Shown: one piece after another, positions 15,077 to 16,741 of the stretch
Position numbering within the stretch: the first letter of the stretch is position 1
Layout: each line of letters starts with the position of its first letter
NCBI GenBank assembly: GCA_910587335.1
Contig: CAJUMG010000008.1
Span: 1 to 16,741 of the forward strand
Length of the DNA stretch: 16,741 nt
DNA from: an uncultured Oscillospiraceae bacterium
GTDB taxonomy: Bacteria > Bacillota > Clostridia > Oscillospirales > Ruminococcaceae
Direction of reading: 5' to 3'
The notes under the pieces: generated by a model
The model's database searches: none
Told to the model about the DNA's origin: nothing
What the model saw: the letters and a program-made list of their open reading frames with translations, nothing else
Program-made: the position numbers and the translations under genes

Positions 15077-15869
15077 GATCGGGAAAAAATGGATCAGAGG
15101 CGGCGTGGTAGCGGCGCTGTGGCTTTTGCTGTGGCAGGTCGCCGCCAGCGCCGTTGGGCAGGAGCTGTTGCTGGTTTTCCCCGCGACGGTGCTTCGCCGG
15201 CTGACCCAGCTGGTAAGACAGCCTGTTTTCTGGCAGGCTGTCTTTTCTTCCTGCGGGCGGATTATGTCAGGGGTGCTGCTGGCGCTGGCTGTGGGGATGC
15301 TATTGGCCGCGTTGATGAGCCGCTTTTCCTTTTTATACGCGTTCTTCCGTCCGGCCTTGCAGGTGATGAAGGCCACGCCGGTGGCCTCCTTCATCATTCT
15401 GGCGCTGGTCTGGCTACATTCCGATATTCTGGGCGCCTTCGCCGCCTTCTTGATGGTCCTGCCCATGGTGTGGGCCAATTTGTACGAGGGAATCGGCGCG
15501 GTAGACAAAGATCTTTTGGAAATGACAAGGGCCTACGGCTTTTCCTGGGGCAAAAAGCTGCGGTATCTGTATCTGCCCAGCCTGCTGCCCTATTTTGCCG
15601 CCGCCTGCAGCACCGGCATTGGCATTGGATGGAAAGCGGGAGTCGCCGCCGAGGTGCTGGGACTGCCGAAAAACTCCATCGGAAAAGCTTTGTACAACGC
15701 CAAAATTTATCTGGAAATGCCGGACCTTTTCGGCTGGACGGTAGTGATTATTCTGCTGAGCCTGCTGTTTGAAAAGCTGGCGGCGGCTTTGCTGCGGGCG
15801 GTTACCATGCAGCTGGCGAAAGGGGGAAAGCCGGATGATTCGGATCGAAAAGCTGCAAAAAGCCTATAA
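15051..15869 (+). CDS. ABC importer permease (SsuC/TauC-like)
   Basis: Integral membrane subunit of 272 aa belonging to the BPD_transp_1 family. About six hydrophobic segments can be seen, including about 18-36, 72-92, 110-125, 128-145, 180-200 and 230-248. The EAA coupling loop that docks on the ATPase is present: EMTRAYGFSWGKKLRYLYLP (157-176), with the conserved glycine in AYG and the final LP. The ATG at 15051 has GGAGGG upstream, inside the lipoprotein gene, whose stop comes 26 nt later. The permease end overlaps the ATPase start by 35 nt. Such nested starts suggest fixed subunit ratios. The substrate is that of the adjacent lipoprotein and is not known. Confidence 0.92.
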   Translation: MKDSTTKNRIGKKWIRGGVVAALWLLLWQVAASAVGQELLLVFPATVLRRLTQLVRQPVFWQAVFSSCGRIMSGVLLALAVGMLLAALMSRFSFLYAFFRPALQVMKATPVASFIILALVWLHSDILGAFAAFLMVLPMVWANLYEGIGAVDKDLLEMTRAYGFSWGKKLRYLYLPSLLPYFAAACSTGIGIGWKAGVAAEVLGLPKNSIGKALYNAKIYLEMPDLFGWTVVIILLSLLFEKLAAALLRAVTMQLAKGGKPDDSDRKAAKSL

Positions 15870-16425
15870 CGGCCGGCCGGTGCTGGCTGGGTTTTCCCTG
15901 GACCTGCCGGACAGCGGCATTGTCTGCCTGACCGGCGCGTCCGGCCGGGGAAAGACCACCCTGCTGCGGATTTTGGCCGGACTGGAGGCGGCGGACGGCG
16001 GCAGAATCGAGGGGCTTTTTGCCCGAAAGATCGCCTATGTCTTTCAGGAGGACCGGCTGCTGCCCTGGGTCACGGCGGGACAGAACATCCGGCTGGCCCA
16101 GCCTGCAGGGGAAAAGCAGCTTTTCCCTGAGGTGCTGATGGAACGGGCCGGACTGGAAAGCGGCATGGCGGACCGGTATCCGGACCAGCTTTCCGGCGGG
16201 CAGCGGCGGCGGGTGGCGTTTTTGCGCGGCATCGCTTTTTTAGCGGACTCGCCGGACGGCATTTTGCTGCTGGACGAGCCTTTTAATGGTCTGGATGAGG
16301 CGGCGGCCCAAAAGCTATGTCAAATCCTCCGGGAGCTGCCGTCTTCGGTGCTGACGGTGCTGGTCAGCCATCAGACGGCGATGCTGGAAGGATTGAACGT
16401 CACCTTCTTTTCCATGGGAGACTGA
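15835..16425 (+). CDS. ABC importer ATP-binding protein (SsuB/TauB-like, short)
   Basis: Cytoplasmic ATPase of 196 aa. Walker A GASGRGKTT (34-42), Q-loop Gln71 in YVFQEDRLLPW, signature LSGGQRRRVA (119-128), Walker B GILLLDEPF with catalytic Glu148, D-loop NGLDE and the H-loop His179 in VSHQ are all present. YVFQEDRLLPW is typical of the nitrate/sulfonate/taurine group. SsuB/TauB proteins are usually about 240-260 aa. This one stops soon after the H-loop and lacks most of the C-terminal part, yet keeps every catalytic motif, so it is probably functional. The ATG at 15835 follows AGGGGG and lies inside the permease gene. In-frame codons further upstream (to 15769) belong to the overlap and give no ABC sequence, so I reject that longer start. 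It ends the operon, just before a strong terminator. Confidence 0.92.
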   Translation: MIRIEKLQKAYNGRPVLAGFSLDLPDSGIVCLTGASGRGKTTLLRILAGLEAADGGRIEGLFARKIAYVFQEDRLLPWVTAGQNIRLAQPAGEKQLFPEVLMERAGLESGMADRYPDQLSGGQRRRVAFLRGIAFLADSPDGILLLDEPFNGLDEAAAQKLCQILRELPSSVLTVLVSHQTAMLEGLNVTFFSMGD

Positions 16426-16433
16426 GAATATCC

Positions 16434-16468
16434 AAAAAAGCGAAGGGGAAAAATCCCTTCGCTTTTTT
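16434..16468. terminator. Bidirectional terminator after the importer operon
   Basis: AAAAAAGCGAAGGG (16434-16447) pairs perfectly with CCCTTCGCTTTTTT (16455-16468) around a 7-nt loop. A and T runs on both sides let it serve the rightward importer operon and the leftward membrane-protein gene that ends at 16480. Confidence 0.88.
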
Positions 16469-16479
16469 CATGAAATCTA

Positions 16480-16741
16480 TTACAAGGTGAAAAGCTGGTG
16501 CGCCAGATAGACGATAAGCGGCAGAAGATAAACGGCGGCGACTGTACCGGCGGTGAGCAGCGATAAAAGCAGGACGGCGGGCTTCTCCAAAAAGCGCAGG
16601 CGCAGTCCCCTGCGGGTGAGAAACCATCCGGCCAGCGGCAGAAGGATGCATCCGGCGGCTGAAAGAAGGCCTCCGGCGACAAATCCCGGCGGACGGTACC
16701 GCAGCTCGATTTGATTTTCGCCCTGGGAAAGAGGGACCGCC
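16480..16741 (-). CDS. C-terminal end of a YfhO-like membrane protein (partial)
   Basis: The minus strand is open from the window edge to TAA at 16480, giving the last 86 residues of a larger protein; the start lies beyond 16741. The visible part begins VPLSQGENQIELRYRPPGF, the kind of beta-sandwich end with a PPGF turn that precedes the last membrane helices in YfhO-family proteins. Two hydrophobic helices follow, separated by a basic stretch (TRRGLRLRF). YfhO-type proteins are multi-pass membrane proteins linked to lipid-linked glycosylation of cell-wall polymers. The family call rests on this short tail only. It converges on the importer operon. Confidence 0.6.
   Translation of the reverse strand, partial: AVPLSQGENQIELRYRPPGFVAGGLLSAAGCILLPLAGWFLTRRGLRLRFLEKPAVLLLSLLTAGTVAAVYLLPLIVYLAHQLFTL

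Noticed and set aside
1..16741. tRNA or rRNA genes, CRISPR arrays and intact insertion sequences
   Set aside because: No cloverleaf, no regularly spaced repeats with spacers and no transposase-like frame were seen on either strand.

Overview
The window looks like a stretch of a Clostridia chromosome, probably of the Oscillospiraceae/Ruminococcaceae type, that carries a foreign or accessory block at its left end. The assignment is inferred from AGGAGG-type ribosome binding sites, a maf gene next to a DUF4321 gene, a beta-CASP nuclease, a glycogen phosphorylase and a YfhO-like protein. No rRNA or other decisive marker is present. The left block (1 to about 7,200) is visibly more AT-rich than the genes to its right. 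It holds the kind of cargo usually found on Tn1549-like conjugative elements of gut Firmicutes, but no intact integrase, relaxase or conjugation gene lies inside the window.

Left block, almost all on the minus strand. Read in the direction of transcription it is: a small helix-turn-helix protein, an OmpR-type response regulator, a sensor histidine kinase, a terminator with an overlapping promoter, a membrane-anchored FMN-binding protein, an 825-aa FtsX/MacB-type permease and its ATPase. Next come a probable terminator and a 36-aa open frame whose ribosome binding site sits in a hairpin loop. The kinase is split by two opposite 1-bp frameshifts that restore the frame, so it is either a recent pseudogene or carries sequencing errors. 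The natural reading is a two-component system that switches on the FMN-protein/ABC module: three ATTAAG half-sites and a TTGACC -35 box lie just in front of that module. The trigger and the transported substrate cannot be read from the sequence.

Junction region (6,306-7,409). About 1.1 kb without a convincing gene. It holds the promoter of the HTH/regulator operon, a cluster of palindromes, a perfect 13-bp inverted repeat spanning 112 bp, decayed coding-like sequence, a strong leftward terminator, a short integrase-tail-like peptide, and then the rightward promoter of the first chromosomal gene. The edge of the accessory block is probably between about 7,057 and 7,245.

Central chromosomal block. 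A beta-CASP metallo-beta-lactamase nuclease (+) converges on a leftward cluster glgP, dut, DUF4321 gene, maf. A bidirectional terminator separates the two transcripts. The four leftward genes are tightly spaced and can be one operon driven by the promoter in front of glgP, although their functions (glycogen breakdown, dUTP removal, house-cleaning pyrophosphatase) are not one pathway.

Right block (13,183-16,425, +). A near-consensus promoter drives a Crp/Fnr-type regulator. After a weak attenuator-like hairpin come an NMT1/SsuA-like lipoprotein, a permease and a short ATPase, whose coding sequences overlap one another. This is a complete importer for an unidentified small molecule, with its probable regulator. 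It ends at a bidirectional terminator facing the 3' end of a convergent YfhO-like membrane protein that runs off the window. No tRNA, rRNA, CRISPR array or intact insertion sequence was recognised.
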